Assembly (NCBI RefSeq): GCF_031769195.1
Contig: NZ_JAVHNP010000006.1
Location: 62,001 to 126,000 of the forward strand
Source: Vreelandella sp031769195
GTDB taxonomy: Bacteria > Pseudomonadota > Gammaproteobacteria > Pseudomonadales > Halomonadaceae
Reading direction: 5' to 3'
DNA: 64,000 nt
Shown one piece after another: positions 51,717-60,606 of the stretch. Every line of letters begins with the position of its first letter. Positions within the stretch are counted from its first letter, which is position 1. Made by a program: the position numbers and the translations under genes. A model generated the notes under the pieces. That model had not been told where the DNA came from and did not search any database. It saw nothing but the letters and a program-made list of their open reading frames with translations.

Positions 51717-52601
51717 ATGCAAACCAAACGCATGACCTTTCCTGGGCGTTTTTTGCCTTACGCGCTACTCGCTCCCCAGGTCATTATTACGCTGATTTTC
51801 TTTATCTGGCCTGCCGGGCAAGCGCTTTACCAGTCTCTGTTACGGGAAGACGCCTTTGGGCTTCGCACCACCTTTGTGGGGCTTGAGAACTTTGCCCGCC
51901 TGTTTCGAGATGGCAGCTACCTGAATTCCCTGTCCGTGACGGTGATTTTTGCCGTTGGCACTACGCTGCTCTCCATGGCAGTGGCGCTGCTACTGGCCTG
52001 CACGGTGAATCGTATGATTCGCTCGCGCAGCACTTACACCACGCTTCTGGTGTGGCCCTATGCCATTGCCCCTGCCATTGCCGGGGTGCTGTGGTGGTTT
52101 ATCTTCAATCCCTCCATCGGCATTGTGCCTTACATGCTGGATATGGTGGGCTACCAGTGGAATCACCGCACCTCTGGGGCAGACGCCATGCTGCTGGTGA
52201 TTTTTGCCGCCGCCTGGAAACAGATCTCCTATAACTTTCTGTTTTTCTTGGCCGGGCTGCAGTCGATTCCCCAATCGCTCATCGAAGCCGCCGCCATTGA
52301 TGGCGCCAGCCCCATGAAGCGCTTCTGGACCATTGTCTTCCCGCTGCTGTCGCCCACGACTTTCTTCCTGATGGTGGTGAACGTGGTGTACGCGATGTTC
52401 GATACCTTCGGCATTATTCACGCCACCACCCAGGGCGGCCCTGCCCAGGCCACGAACACGCTGGTGTACAAGGTGTACGCCGATGGTTTTGTGGGCCTGA
52501 ACCTAGGGTCATCCGCCGCACAATCGGTGATTTTAATGGCGATTGTGGTGGCACTCACGGTGGTGCAGTTCCGCTTTATTGAGCGCCGGGTGAACTACTA
52601 G
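51717..52601 (+). CDS. ugpA: sn-Glycerol-3-phosphate ABC transporter permease UgpA
   Basis: Inner-membrane subunit, 294 aa from the ATG at 51717; a TTG three codons earlier and an ATG five codons later are alternatives, as only a weak AGG precedes. MalF-like features are LPYALLAPQVIITLIFFIWPA, SLLREDAFGLRTTFVGLENF and the EAA loop EAAAIDGASPMKRFWTIVFP. Partner of UgpE. Confidence 0.92.
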   Translation: MQTKRMTFPGRFLPYALLAPQVIITLIFFIWPAGQALYQSLLREDAFGLRTTFVGLENFARLFRDGSYLNSLSVTVIFAVGTTLLSMAVALLLACTVNRMIRSRSTYTTLLVWPYAIAPAIAGVLWWFIFNPSIGIVPYMLDMVGYQWNHRTSGADAMLLVIFAAAWKQISYNFLFFLAGLQSIPQSLIEAAAIDGASPMKRFWTIVFPLLSPTTFFLMVVNVVYAMFDTFGIIHATTQGGPAQATNTLVYKVYADGFVGLNLGSSAAQSVILMAIVVALTVVQFRFIERRVNY

Positions 52602-52628
52602 CCGCGGGCTGACTGTTGGAGTCTTTTC

Positions 52629-53471
52629 ATGGTTGAAAACCGTCCCTGGGCGAATTTTTTTGCCCACTTAACGTTAATGATCGGCGTCGCGGTGGTGGTA
52701 TTTCCCGTCTATGTAGCGCTGGTGGCCTCAACCCAAGCACCGGGCGACCTGCTGCGTGGCACGCTGCCCATGCTGCCGGGTGCCCACGGCATCGAAAACT
52801 TTACCCGCATGTGGCAGTCCGGCGTGTCGAACGCGGGCGCACCGCCAGCCGGCACCATGCTGTGGAACAGCTTTATCATGGCCATGGCGATCACCGTGGG
52901 TAAGCTGTCGATTTCCCTGCTTTCCGCCTTTGCGATCGTGTACTTCCGCTTTCGTTTTCGCCTGTTCTTCTTCTGGCTGATCTTTCTGACGCTGATGCTG
53001 CCGGTGGAGGTACGCATTATTCCCACCTTCCAGGTGGTCGCGGATCTCAACATGCTCAATAGCTTTGCCGGGCTGTCGATCCCGCTGATTGCTTCCGCCA
53101 CCGCGACGTTTCTGTTTCGGCAATTCTTTATGACGATCCCCGAAGAGATGCTGGAAGCAGCGCGAGTAGACGGCGCAGGCCCGCTGAAATTCTTCAAAGA
53201 CATTCTGATGCCGCTCTCGCTCACCAATATCGCCGCGCTGTTCGTGATCATGTTTATTTACGGCTGGAACCAGTATCTATGGCCGCTACTGATTACCACC
53301 GACCCTGACTACTACACCATTGTGATGGGCATTCAGCGCATGACGTCTGAAGAGAACCCTCAGTGGCACCTCATCATGGCCGCCGTGGTGATGGCGGCTC
53401 TGCCACCGGTATTAGTAATTTTGTTTATGCAACGCCTGTTTGTGAAAGGCCTGACCGAGACGGAGAAATAA
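52629..53471 (+). CDS. ugpE: sn-Glycerol-3-phosphate ABC transporter permease UgpE
   Basis: Inner-membrane subunit, 280 aa, MalG-like. It shows FPVYVALVASTQAPGDLLRG, a polar loop NFTRMWQSGVSN, FFWLIFLTLMLPVEVRIIPTF and the EAA loop EAARVDGAGPLKFFKDILMP. It ends LFVKGLTETEK, the typical C-terminus. Starts 27 bp after ugpA and stops two bases before ugpC. Confidence 0.93.
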   Translation: MVENRPWANFFAHLTLMIGVAVVVFPVYVALVASTQAPGDLLRGTLPMLPGAHGIENFTRMWQSGVSNAGAPPAGTMLWNSFIMAMAITVGKLSISLLSAFAIVYFRFRFRLFFFWLIFLTLMLPVEVRIIPTFQVVADLNMLNSFAGLSIPLIASATATFLFRQFFMTIPEEMLEAARVDGAGPLKFFKDILMPLSLTNIAALFVIMFIYGWNQYLWPLLITTDPDYYTIVMGIQRMTSEENPQWHLIMAAVVMAALPPVLVILFMQRLFVKGLTETEK

Positions 53472-53473
53472 CC

Positions 53474-54529
53474 ATGGCCAGCATTACCCTGGAAGGGCTG
53501 AAAAAAACCTACGCGGGCAACGTGGCAGCGGTCAAAGGCGTCGATTTACATATCCAAGATGGCGAGTTTGTGGTGCTGGTGGGGCCTTCTGGCTGCGGTA
53601 AATCCACCCTGCTGCGTATGGTGGCTGGCCTGGAGACGATTACCGAAGGCACGCTCAAAATCGGTGAGCGGGTGGTGAACCAGTTAGAGCCCGCCGAGCG
53701 GGATATAGCCATGGTGTTCCAAAACTACGCCCTCTACCCGCATATGACGGTGTACAACAACTTGGCGTATGGCCTGAAGAATCGCGGCTTTAAGAAAGAC
53801 GATATTGAACAGCGGGTGCGCGCAGCGGCCAAGATGCTGGAGATAGAAGACTTTTTGGAGCGCAAGCCGCGCAAACTTTCTGGCGGCCAGCGCCAGCGGG
53901 TGGCCATGGGCCGAGCGCTGGTGCGCGAACCCGCTGCGTTTCTGTTTGACGAGCCGCTCTCGAACCTGGACGCCAAACTGCGCGTGCAGATGCGCGTCGA
54001 GATCAAGCAGCTTCAGCGGCGGTTAAAAACCACCAGCCTCTACGTGACCCACGACCAGCTCGAAGCAATGACCCTGGGCGACCGGCTCGTCGTACTGAAT
54101 GCCGGACAAATTGAGCAAGTGGGCACCCCGATGGAGATCTACGCCCGTCCGGCCACTATGTTTGTGGCGGAGTTTATCGGCTCCCCCGCCATGAACATGC
54201 TGCCGCTGGATTACCTCACGCAGCAGGATACTCAGGGCGTGCTTAACCCACTGCCCCAAGAGACCGACACCGTCGGCATTCGCCCAGACGATATGCAGCT
54301 CACCGCGCCCGCAGCACCGCACTTAACGCTGAACGCCACCTTAATGCTGTTTGAAGCCGCCGGGGCAGAGAGCCATCTCTACGTGAACCTGGCAGGCAGC
54401 GACCAACCCACGGTGGTGCGTACCGCAGGCCAGCCGCCGGTACGTGAAGGTGAAACGCTGCAGGTGTACGTGACCAGCGATGCGCTTCACCCGTTCAACA
54501 GCACCACCGGCAAGCGCACCGCCCATTAG
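53474..54529 (+). CDS. ugpC: sn-Glycerol-3-phosphate ABC transporter ATP-binding protein UgpC
   Basis: A 351-aa MalK-like ATPase. The start is the ATG two bases after ugpE. Walker A GPSGCGKST, Q-loop, signature LSGGQRQRV, Walker B FLFDEPLSNLD and switch YVTHD are intact. The C-terminal regulatory TOBE domain (about 245-350: FIGSPAMNMLPL, VGIRPDDM) is present. No ugpQ follows; instead a nucleotidase converges from the other strand. Confidence 0.94.
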   Translation: MASITLEGLKKTYAGNVAAVKGVDLHIQDGEFVVLVGPSGCGKSTLLRMVAGLETITEGTLKIGERVVNQLEPAERDIAMVFQNYALYPHMTVYNNLAYGLKNRGFKKDDIEQRVRAAAKMLEIEDFLERKPRKLSGGQRQRVAMGRALVREPAAFLFDEPLSNLDAKLRVQMRVEIKQLQRRLKTTSLYVTHDQLEAMTLGDRLVVLNAGQIEQVGTPMEIYARPATMFVAEFIGSPAMNMLPLDYLTQQDTQGVLNPLPQETDTVGIRPDDMQLTAPAAPHLTLNATLMLFEAAGAESHLYVNLAGSDQPTVVRTAGQPPVREGETLQVYVTSDALHPFNSTTGKRTAH

Positions 54530-54555
54530 TATCCAGCGCCTAGGCGGGTAACGAC

Positions 54556-54597
54556 GTTACTCGTCTAAGGTTACTCGACTAAGATTACTCACCTAAG
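54556..54597. repeat. Three tandem 14-bp repeats at the 3' end of the nucleotidase gene
   Basis: GTTACTCGTCTAAG, GTTACTCGACTAAG and ATTACTCACCTAAG lie head to tail. The third copy contains the nucleotidase stop codon. Likely a slippage expansion; no known element. Confidence 0.8.
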
Positions 54598-56243
54598 GCA
54601 CGGTCGGTAATGCGCCCCTCAGGCTGATAAAAAACCTCACCAAGCGCCACGATGTGGTCACGCAGCATTTCCCAATCGGTGTTGCCCACGATGGTGTTAC
54701 GGCCATCGTCATAGGCGGCCCCTAACGCCGCGTGGCTGTCGCCGCCCGCCGCCGTGAAGTTATTGGTCGCCACGGTGTAGGTTTTATCGGGATCAATCGC
54801 CTGCATCGCGCCCTCTCGATTCACCTTCAAGCTCACCACACGCTCCCCCACCGGCAAGCGACTATCAAAGACCAGCTGCGTTCCTGCGGAGACCTGCAAA
54901 AAGCCGCCGTTCTCTTCCGGTGCATTAGCCAGCGCAATTTCGAACGTCTCCAGTAGCTCAGCCCCCGTCACCTCCAGCAGCGTGAGGCGATTGCCAAAGG
55001 GCTGCACAGCTATCAACTCGCCGACCGTTACATCTCCTTGCGGCAGCGCCTCGCGTATCCCGCCGCTATTTTGAAACGCCATGATGGTGTCTTGGGCCAC
55101 CCGCTGGGCGGCGTAAAGCTGACCATCGGCAATCAAGTTACCCAGCGCCGTTTCGTTGGCACGTACGCTCATGGCATCGCCCTGACCATGGCGTGGGTTA
55201 GGCAACTCAAGAATAGCCTTCGCCCCCACCTGCTGATCACGCAGGGTTTCAATCGCTTCTGTGAACGGGGCTAGTTGCTCCAACGCGGCCTCATCCGGCG
55301 TGCGCTCTTCAGTGGCAAGTAATTCACCGCTTACTGTTTGAACCACGCCCTCTGCATCGAACGTCACCTGCATCACACCTAAATGCTCGCCATACTCCCC
55401 CGCTTGGCCGATGGCCGTTGGGGCTTTCACATCGCCCGCTGCGGTGTGACTCACCAGCGTCGGTGGCGTTACCCGCGTGTGGCTATGCCCACCAATAATA
55501 ATATCGATACCCTCCACCTGCTGGGCCAGCAGCAGGTCATTGCCGACGCTGGGGTCGCTGTCATAGCCTAAATGCGTGAGAGCAATAATCTTATTGACCC
55601 CTTGCGCCTCAAAGGCCGCCACCATGGCTTCAGCCGCTTCACGGTAATCGCTGATGGTGACTTCACCAGGGCTGGAAATCGTCTCGCTATCCTGTGTGCT
55701 CAAGCCAAAAATACCGATCTGCTCGCCATCTTGTTCCACAATCATGCCGTCATAAAGATAGCCCGCCTGCGGTGAAGCACTGATCGATTCACCCAGCCGT
55801 TCAGTGAACTCCGGGGCGGCAGAAAAATCCAGATTCGCGCCCAAAATGGGGAAATCAGCCTCCGCGAAAAAGGCCGCCAGCGCCTGATGGCCGCCCTCAG
55901 GGCTACCCAAATCAAACTCATGATTACCGGGCACAAAAGCGTCGTAGCCCATTTGGTTCATAAAGGCCAGTGCATCCTGGCCCTGGAACTCGTTGAAATA
56001 GAGCGTGCCAGAAAAAATATCGCCCGCTTCCAACAGCAGCCCATCGCCATAGGTGGCTTTCGCCTCTTTTAGCGTGGTGATGAGCGCGGGATAAGCATCG
56101 GTTCGGCCATGCAAATCATTGGTGTGATACAGGGTGAGGGTAAACGACTGCGCCAGTGCTGCTGGAGTCACACCCCATAGCGCTGTCCCTAGCGTGATGC
56201 TTATGGCAGAACAAGACCAATATTGACGACGTGGTACGTCCAT
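54585..56243 (-). CDS. Secreted 5'-nucleotidase/metallophosphatase, UshA-like
   Basis: A 552-aa periplasmic enzyme that releases phosphate from nucleotides. Signal peptide ends ALAQS. The metallophosphatase domain shows YHTNDLHGRTDAYP, EAGDIFSG, FVPGNHEFDLG, LTHLGYDSDPSVGNDLLLAQ and IIGGHSHT. The C-terminal 5'-nucleotidase domain has ALGNLIADGQLYAAQRVAQ, FQNSGGIREALPQGDVTVGE and NNFTAAGGDSHAAL. AAGGAA precedes the ATG. It fits the phosphate-scavenging theme, but no Pho box is seen upstream. Confidence 0.9.
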   Translation of the reverse strand: MDVPRRQYWSCSAISITLGTALWGVTPAALAQSFTLTLYHTNDLHGRTDAYPALITTLKEAKATYGDGLLLEAGDIFSGTLYFNEFQGQDALAFMNQMGYDAFVPGNHEFDLGSPEGGHQALAAFFAEADFPILGANLDFSAAPEFTERLGESISASPQAGYLYDGMIVEQDGEQIGIFGLSTQDSETISSPGEVTISDYREAAEAMVAAFEAQGVNKIIALTHLGYDSDPSVGNDLLLAQQVEGIDIIIGGHSHTRVTPPTLVSHTAAGDVKAPTAIGQAGEYGEHLGVMQVTFDAEGVVQTVSGELLATEERTPDEAALEQLAPFTEAIETLRDQQVGAKAILELPNPRHGQGDAMSVRANETALGNLIADGQLYAAQRVAQDTIMAFQNSGGIREALPQGDVTVGELIAVQPFGNRLTLLEVTGAELLETFEIALANAPEENGGFLQVSAGTQLVFDSRLPVGERVVSLKVNREGAMQAIDPDKTYTVATNNFTAAGGDSHAALGAAYDDGRNTIVGNTDWEMLRDHIVALGEVFYQPEGRITDRALGE

Positions 56244-56289
56244 AGCAGATTTCCTTGTAGAGGCACCCCATCAGGTTGCCTGCCCTACG

Positions 56290-56958
56290 CTACCAAGGCA
56301 ACTGTTCGCCATTGGAGTGCCAGAAGCCGCCGCTATTCTCTACGTTGAGCGCTTTAATACAGGCGGCAATGCCGGTCGCAGACTCCTGCGGACTGATGTG
56401 GCCGCCAAAGTTGACCATGCGGGTTTTCACATAGCCCGGATGCAGCTGTGCCACGGCGATGCCACGCGGCTTAAGATCAATGGCCAGCGACTTACCAAAG
56501 GCGTTCAGCGCCGCTTTTGACGCGCGATAGCCGTAGCGGCCACCTGAGTCGTTATCCGCCAAAGAGCCCATCCGGCTAGTGATATTGGCGATTTTACTGC
56601 CCTGCTTCATCAACGGCAGCAGCGCTTCGGATACGCGCAGCGGCGCATAGGCATTAATTTCCATCTGCTGGCGTAGGCTGTCGATCTCGATACTGCCCAG
56701 CACATCATCCCGCAGCAGGCCCGCGTTGTTGATCAACAGATCAATGGTGTGCCCAGCTAACGCCGCTGACAGGCGCGTGATATCGTCATCCTGAGTGACA
56801 TCAATGCCCTCTATCACCTTGGCCGCGACACGCGCTAGCTCATCAGAAGTTTGGCGACATATGCCAATGACTTTCCATCCTTCCTGTTGATAATGCTCGG
56901 CAAGGGCTAACCCTACACCACGGTTTGCGCCTGTAATAACAACAGTCGAAGACATCAT
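56290..56958 (-). CDS. Short-chain dehydrogenase/reductase
   Basis: A 222-aa NAD(P)-dependent enzyme of the SDR superfamily, similar to the carbonyl-reductase-like subgroup. Cofactor motif TGANRGVGLA, NNAG as LLINNAGLL, Ser in NITSRMGSLAD, and active site YGYRASKAAL. C-terminal GHISPQESATGI is common in that subgroup. The substrate is unknown. It lies upstream of the nucleotidase on the same strand, 46 bp away. Confidence 0.9.
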   Translation of the reverse strand: MMSSTVVITGANRGVGLALAEHYQQEGWKVIGICRQTSDELARVAAKVIEGIDVTQDDDITRLSAALAGHTIDLLINNAGLLRDDVLGSIEIDSLRQQMEINAYAPLRVSEALLPLMKQGSKIANITSRMGSLADNDSGGRYGYRASKAALNAFGKSLAIDLKPRGIAVAQLHPGYVKTRMVNFGGHISPQESATGIAACIKALNVENSGGFWHSNGEQLPW

Positions 56959-57000
56959 TTCTCCTTAACTACATACTGGAATAGAAAAACAGCATAACGC

Positions 57001-57030
57001 AAAAAGCCGATGCGTGATAAACACATCGGC
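57001..57030 (-). terminator. Intrinsic terminator of the porin gene
   Basis: On the minus strand GCCGATGTG and CACGCATCGGC pair (one bulge, TTTAT loop) and five T follow, 68 bases after the porin stop. Confidence 0.75.
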
Positions 57031-57097
57031 AAAAACGATCTTTCAAAGCATTAAAACATTAAGGAACCTAGGGCATGAATTAAACCCAGACGCTCAA

Positions 57098-58102
57098 TTA
57101 AAAGTGATAACGAGCACCTACTGCGTAATACATATCGTCTTCATAGTTATTGACCGCATCTTCGTTAGCATCATTAAGCTCAACAAAAACATCAAAGTTA
57201 TTCGTCAGGTCATAATGGGCCGCGGCCGCCCACGCATCACGGCTGTCAGACGCGTTATCAAGCTCAATATTGTAGTAGTCTAAGTAGAAGGTCCATGCGC
57301 CCGTGGCAAAAGTGCCACCCAGGCCAACGGTGTCAAAACCACCGCCCAGCGTGTCGCTGTCACCCCGAGTTTCGTAACCTAAACGTGCAGAGAAGGCGTC
57401 ATTGATAGCGTATTCAGCGGTGGTACCCACGCGCGTTTCGCCGTTACCACCACCGCGAACGGTGTCTTCTACGTAACCTAGTGCCAGGCGCAGCGGACCC
57501 GTTGCGTACGTCACCCCGCCTTGCGTCGCAATCACGCTACCTTCGCTGGACTGAGCCGCCGTTTCTAAGCCACGCTCAGAGAAGTGCTTAGCAGCAACGA
57601 ACGCCTGGAAGCCGTTCAGGTCAGGGGTCATATATGCTAAAGAGTCGCCACGCGCCTGCAAACCACCGCCTGCAAACTCATAGCCGCGCTCAACGTACAC
57701 GTCGAACACGCCCATTACTTCACCGTCGTAGAAGCTGTCAAAGTTACCCGCGGTGAAGGTACCAAACTGCTGGCTTTCCAGGCCGAGGTAGCTGTTGCGC
57801 ACTTCATCAAAGCCAGACGCTTGGTTACGCTCGTCACCTGTAAAACGCCACTCCACACGCGCAAAGGCACGCAGATCTGACGTTACTTGATGGCCAGCAG
57901 TCACACGCAAACGCGAACCGAAGTTACGAAACTCCTCACCGTTATCGACGCCATCTTTTGCGCCGCCGCCTTCGATACCCATCGCGATACGGCCATAGAT
58001 ATCCAACGTAGTGCCGTCTTGGTCGTACACCATCGCCGCCTGGGCAGCAGACGCACCGAGTAAACCACTAACGGCCAGAGCAAGTGTCGTTTTCTTAAAC
58101 AT
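57098..58102 (-). CDS. Gram-negative porin
   Basis: A 334-aa outer-membrane beta-barrel. Signal peptide KKTTLALAVSGLLGASAAQA; the mature protein begins AMVYDQDGTTLDIYGRIAMG, a classical general-porin start, and ends in Phe (YAVGARYHF), the BAM recognition signal. Alternating hydrophobic strands and GLESQQFGTFTAGNFDSFYD, the porin eyelet region (PEFGG-like), are seen. Very acidic loops suit a halophile. Monocistronic. Confidence 0.9.
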   Translation of the reverse strand: MFKKTTLALAVSGLLGASAAQAAMVYDQDGTTLDIYGRIAMGIEGGGAKDGVDNGEEFRNFGSRLRVTAGHQVTSDLRAFARVEWRFTGDERNQASGFDEVRNSYLGLESQQFGTFTAGNFDSFYDGEVMGVFDVYVERGYEFAGGGLQARGDSLAYMTPDLNGFQAFVAAKHFSERGLETAAQSSEGSVIATQGGVTYATGPLRLALGYVEDTVRGGGNGETRVGTTAEYAINDAFSARLGYETRGDSDTLGGGFDTVGLGGTFATGAWTFYLDYYNIELDNASDSRDAWAAAAHYDLTNNFDVFVELNDANEDAVNNYEDDMYYAVGARYHF

Positions 58103-58430
58103 GGTTGATCCCTTTAAAGTAGCCAGTGCTTGTTGTCAGCACTTCTAAAGCTAGAGTGAAGCGTTCATTAATATCGTTAAATCACTACTATTAAATCGCT
58201 ATCATTGCGCGTTGCGAAGGCACAATAGAGGCGTTACCCGCCTCGTCACTAGCTACCTTAAAGTGGTTATATGTCATTCTTCTTAAAGTTTTATTTTATT
58301 CTTAATATTTTATAAAACCCAACATAAATAAAACTGTCTTATATCATTAACATTTATCTGATAAGAAAAATATACGACCACAATGATTAAAAGCAGGCGC
58401 CACACGTCGCATAGCGTCGTGACTTTTTTA
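58103..58430. other. AT-rich intergenic region upstream of the porin
   Basis: No gene is seen. It must hold the porin promoter. Features are a 14-bp-period direct repeat of TTAAATC (58177-58183 and 58191-58197), a possible regulator site, and an inverted repeat AGTGCT/AGCACT (58125-58143) in the 5' UTR. The stretch 58290-58385 is very AT-rich. The right end passes into the Pho-like site of the glycosyltransferase gene. Confidence 0.5.
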
Positions 58431-58486
58431 CTGTCATCGCTTATTCACTTGCCTGACTCGTCAATGTCATGGGGTCTGCGCATGAT
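58431..58486 (+). promoter_or_regulatory. Pho box and promoter of the glycosyltransferase/PAP2 operon
   Basis: In-phase 7-mers with 4-bp spacers: CTGTCAT (58431), TATTCAC (58442), CTGACTC (58453), ATGTCAT (58464). Exactly 10 bp later is the -10 CATGAT (58481-58486), the same hexamer at the same distance as in the phnD promoter. Confidence 0.75.
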
Positions 58487-58518
58487 GAGAGAACACGTGA
58501 TAAAGGGATGAATCGCTC

Positions 58519-59682
58519 ATGCGGCTTTGTATCGTCAGCGAAACATGGTCACCAGAAATTAACGGCGTCGCGCATACGCTTAGCCGGTTATGTCGCGAGC
58601 TAAAGCGCTTGGGAGTCACAGTGGATGTGATTCGCCCCGCGCCCAAAGTGCCAGGCAATGCCAGCGGCATTCAACATGAGTTGCAGGTCAGGCGCTTGGC
58701 GCTGCCTGGCTATCGTGAAGTGCAGGTGGGCATTACACGCCCCGCCACGCTGCGTCGCTTTTGGCAGCAACAGCGGCCTGATGTCATTTATCTTGCCACG
58801 CAAGGGCCGCTTGGCTGGGCTGCTCGGCAAGCCGCGACACAGCTTGAACTCCCTTTAGTGGCAGGCTGGCACACCAACTTCGACCACTATTGCCATGACT
58901 ACGGCGTCTCATGGCTCGCCGCCGCGACTCGCCGCTACCTACGTTACTTTCATAATGGCTGTGCGCTCACGCTAGTACCTACCCAGCAGCAAGCGGGCGC
59001 GCTGCGCCACCAGGGCATCCATGATGTACAGGTGCTCTCAAGGGGTATCGATGGCGACGCGTTTTCACCCACCCATCGGGATACCGAACTGCGTAAACAG
59101 TGGGGAGTGAGTGAGCATCAGCCAGTGGCCTTATACGTGGGGCGTTTAGCAGCGGAGAAGAACTTAGCCTTGTTGCAGGAAACCCTGCAAGCCATGGGCG
59201 AAGTGCGCCCGGATATGGCCCATGTCATCGTTGGCGACGGCCCTGGCCGCGCCCAGCTGGAAAAAGCGCTACCCCATGCTTATTTCACAGGCTTTGTAGA
59301 TAAGCAGACACTGGCTAAGCACTACGCCAGTGCGGATATGTTTGTGTTTCCTTCGCTGTCGGAAACCTGGGGCAACGTGGTCACCGAGGCGATGGCGAGC
59401 GGTTTAGCGGTTGTGGCTTATCGCCATGCGGCCAGCTCAGAGCTCATTCAGAGCGGCCACAATGGCATTACGGTGGAACCCAATGATGCGATGGCCTTTC
59501 AGCAGGCTGCGGTCGCGCTATGTCAACACCCCGCCGAATACGCACGGATAGGCAGAATTGCCCGTTTACGCGCGCTTGAGCAGAGCTGGTCGGGCATCGC
59601 TGAGCAATTTCTGCGCTACCTAACCTATGCCCAGGAGGCTAATCATGCGAGCTCGTCCGCTTGTCGTATTCGATCGTCTTGA
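58519..59682 (+). CDS. Glycosyltransferase family 4, lipid-type
   Basis: A 387-aa GT-B enzyme. Its start LCIVSETWSPEINGVAHTLSRL and motifs LVAGWHTNFDHYCHDYG, YVGRLAAEKNLALL and FVFPSLSETWGNVVTEAMASG (E-x7-E type) match GT4 enzymes that glycosylate diacylglycerol or transfer mannose (MgtA-like). No membrane helix. AAGGGA precedes the ATG. A Pho-type promoter lies just upstream, and a PAP2 phosphatase overlaps its 3' end. This suggests synthesis of glycolipids when phosphate is scarce. The sugar is unknown. Confidence 0.85.
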   Translation: MRLCIVSETWSPEINGVAHTLSRLCRELKRLGVTVDVIRPAPKVPGNASGIQHELQVRRLALPGYREVQVGITRPATLRRFWQQQRPDVIYLATQGPLGWAARQAATQLELPLVAGWHTNFDHYCHDYGVSWLAAATRRYLRYFHNGCALTLVPTQQQAGALRHQGIHDVQVLSRGIDGDAFSPTHRDTELRKQWGVSEHQPVALYVGRLAAEKNLALLQETLQAMGEVRPDMAHVIVGDGPGRAQLEKALPHAYFTGFVDKQTLAKHYASADMFVFPSLSETWGNVVTEAMASGLAVVAYRHAASSELIQSGHNGITVEPNDAMAFQQAAVALCQHPAEYARIGRIARLRALEQSWSGIAEQFLRYLTYAQEANHASSSACRIRSS

Positions 59683-60184
59683 CCTGTGGGAGTGGCGGTT
59701 TTGCCAACGGGTGACGCACCTCTCGCTTTACCGCCCCTGGCGTCTGACGCTGCAAACGGCTAGCAAACTCGGCGATTGGCCGGCATGGGTGCTGCTGATT
59801 GCCGCCCAGCCATGGCTGCAGCCGGAGGGCATATGGCGAATCATGCAGTACACGGTGGTCGCGCTTGTGGCGGTGACGATATACAAGTTGGTGAAAACCA
59901 AACTATGCCGCGAGCGCCCCTTTATTACCTATTTAGGCGGTGTGCACTGCGGCGAACCCGCCCGAGACCGCTACAGCTTCCCTAGCGGCCATACCATGCA
60001 TGCCGTCATGTTTAGCGTGCTCGTGGCGGCTCACACCCCTTGGTTATTGCCGGTGGTGTTACCACTGAGCCTGTTGATTGCCATTTCTCGCGTCGGCCTT
60101 GGCTTGCACTACGTCAGCGATGTGCTGGTAGGCGGTATGATGGGTTATGGGTTTGCTCTGCTCAGCCTGTATTGGATGGGGTAG
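59645..60184 (+). CDS. PAP2-family membrane lipid phosphatase
   Basis: A 179-aa membrane enzyme. The ATG at 59645 is set by AGGAGG six bases upstream and lies 38 bp inside the glycosyltransferase gene. The three PAP2 motifs are complete: KTKLCRERP, YSFPSGHTMHAV and SRVGLGLHYVSDVLVGG (catalytic His and Asp). It may turn phosphatidic acid into diacylglycerol for the upstream enzyme, or act on undecaprenyl diphosphate. Confidence 0.88.
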   Translation: MRARPLVVFDRLDLWEWRFCQRVTHLSLYRPWRLTLQTASKLGDWPAWVLLIAAQPWLQPEGIWRIMQYTVVALVAVTIYKLVKTKLCRERPFITYLGGVHCGEPARDRYSFPSGHTMHAVMFSVLVAAHTPWLLPVVLPLSLLIAISRVGLGLHYVSDVLVGGMMGYGFALLSLYWMG

Positions 60185-60225
60185 TCATGCGCCTGATTAC
60201 CTCAACAACCCCTCCCCCACATACA

Positions 60226-60252
60226 AAAAGCCACTCAAAAAGAGTGGCTTTT
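60226..60252 (+). terminator. Intrinsic terminator of the glycosyltransferase/PAP2 operon
   Basis: AAAAGCCACTC and GAGTGGCTTTT form an 11-bp stem with an A5 loop. Confidence 0.88.
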
Positions 60253-60296
60253 ATTGATCGTTCACAGAGTTAGTGATGATAGGGTCCATATTCGCA

Positions 60297-60428
60297 TTAC
60301 ATATCTGGCGGCATATCATCGCGATCATCCACTGCGGCCATGAATGATGTTTTGAACATCATATAAACACCGACCCCGGAAAACCCCAGAAACAGGACGA
60401 ACATGCCTAACATCAGTACCATCGCCAT
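60297..60428 (-). CDS. Small single-helix membrane protein (43 aa)
   Basis: An open frame of 43 codons with ATG at 60428 and TAA at 60297, preceded by AGGGA at good spacing. The product starts MAMVLMLGMFVLFLGFSG, one hydrophobic helix with many Met, then YMMFKTSFMAAVD and an acidic tail DDRDDMPPDM. This organisation (helix plus acidic end) is protein-like, but I do not recognise the family. It is convergent with the PAP2 operon. Confidence 0.6.
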   Translation of the reverse strand: MAMVLMLGMFVLFLGFSGVGVYMMFKTSFMAAVDDRDDMPPDM

Positions 60429-60606
60429 AACGCTTGTCCCTGAAAGTGTGCGGCTGTTGCGTTGACGTTTTCTAACCGCTGAAAGTTGGTTTAACCGAAA
60501 GGATAGACCAAAACCCCACTACCATCTGTACAAGCACTGTGCAAAACAGTAATCAGATATAGAAACAATATAAAAATCAATCACTTAAATACCAAAAAAA
60601 CAACGC
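60429..60606 (-). other. Upstream region of the 43-aa ORF
   Basis: AT-rich with no gene seen. It probably holds the promoter of the small ORF, lying between it and the terminator of the candidate regulatory RNA. Confidence 0.4.
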
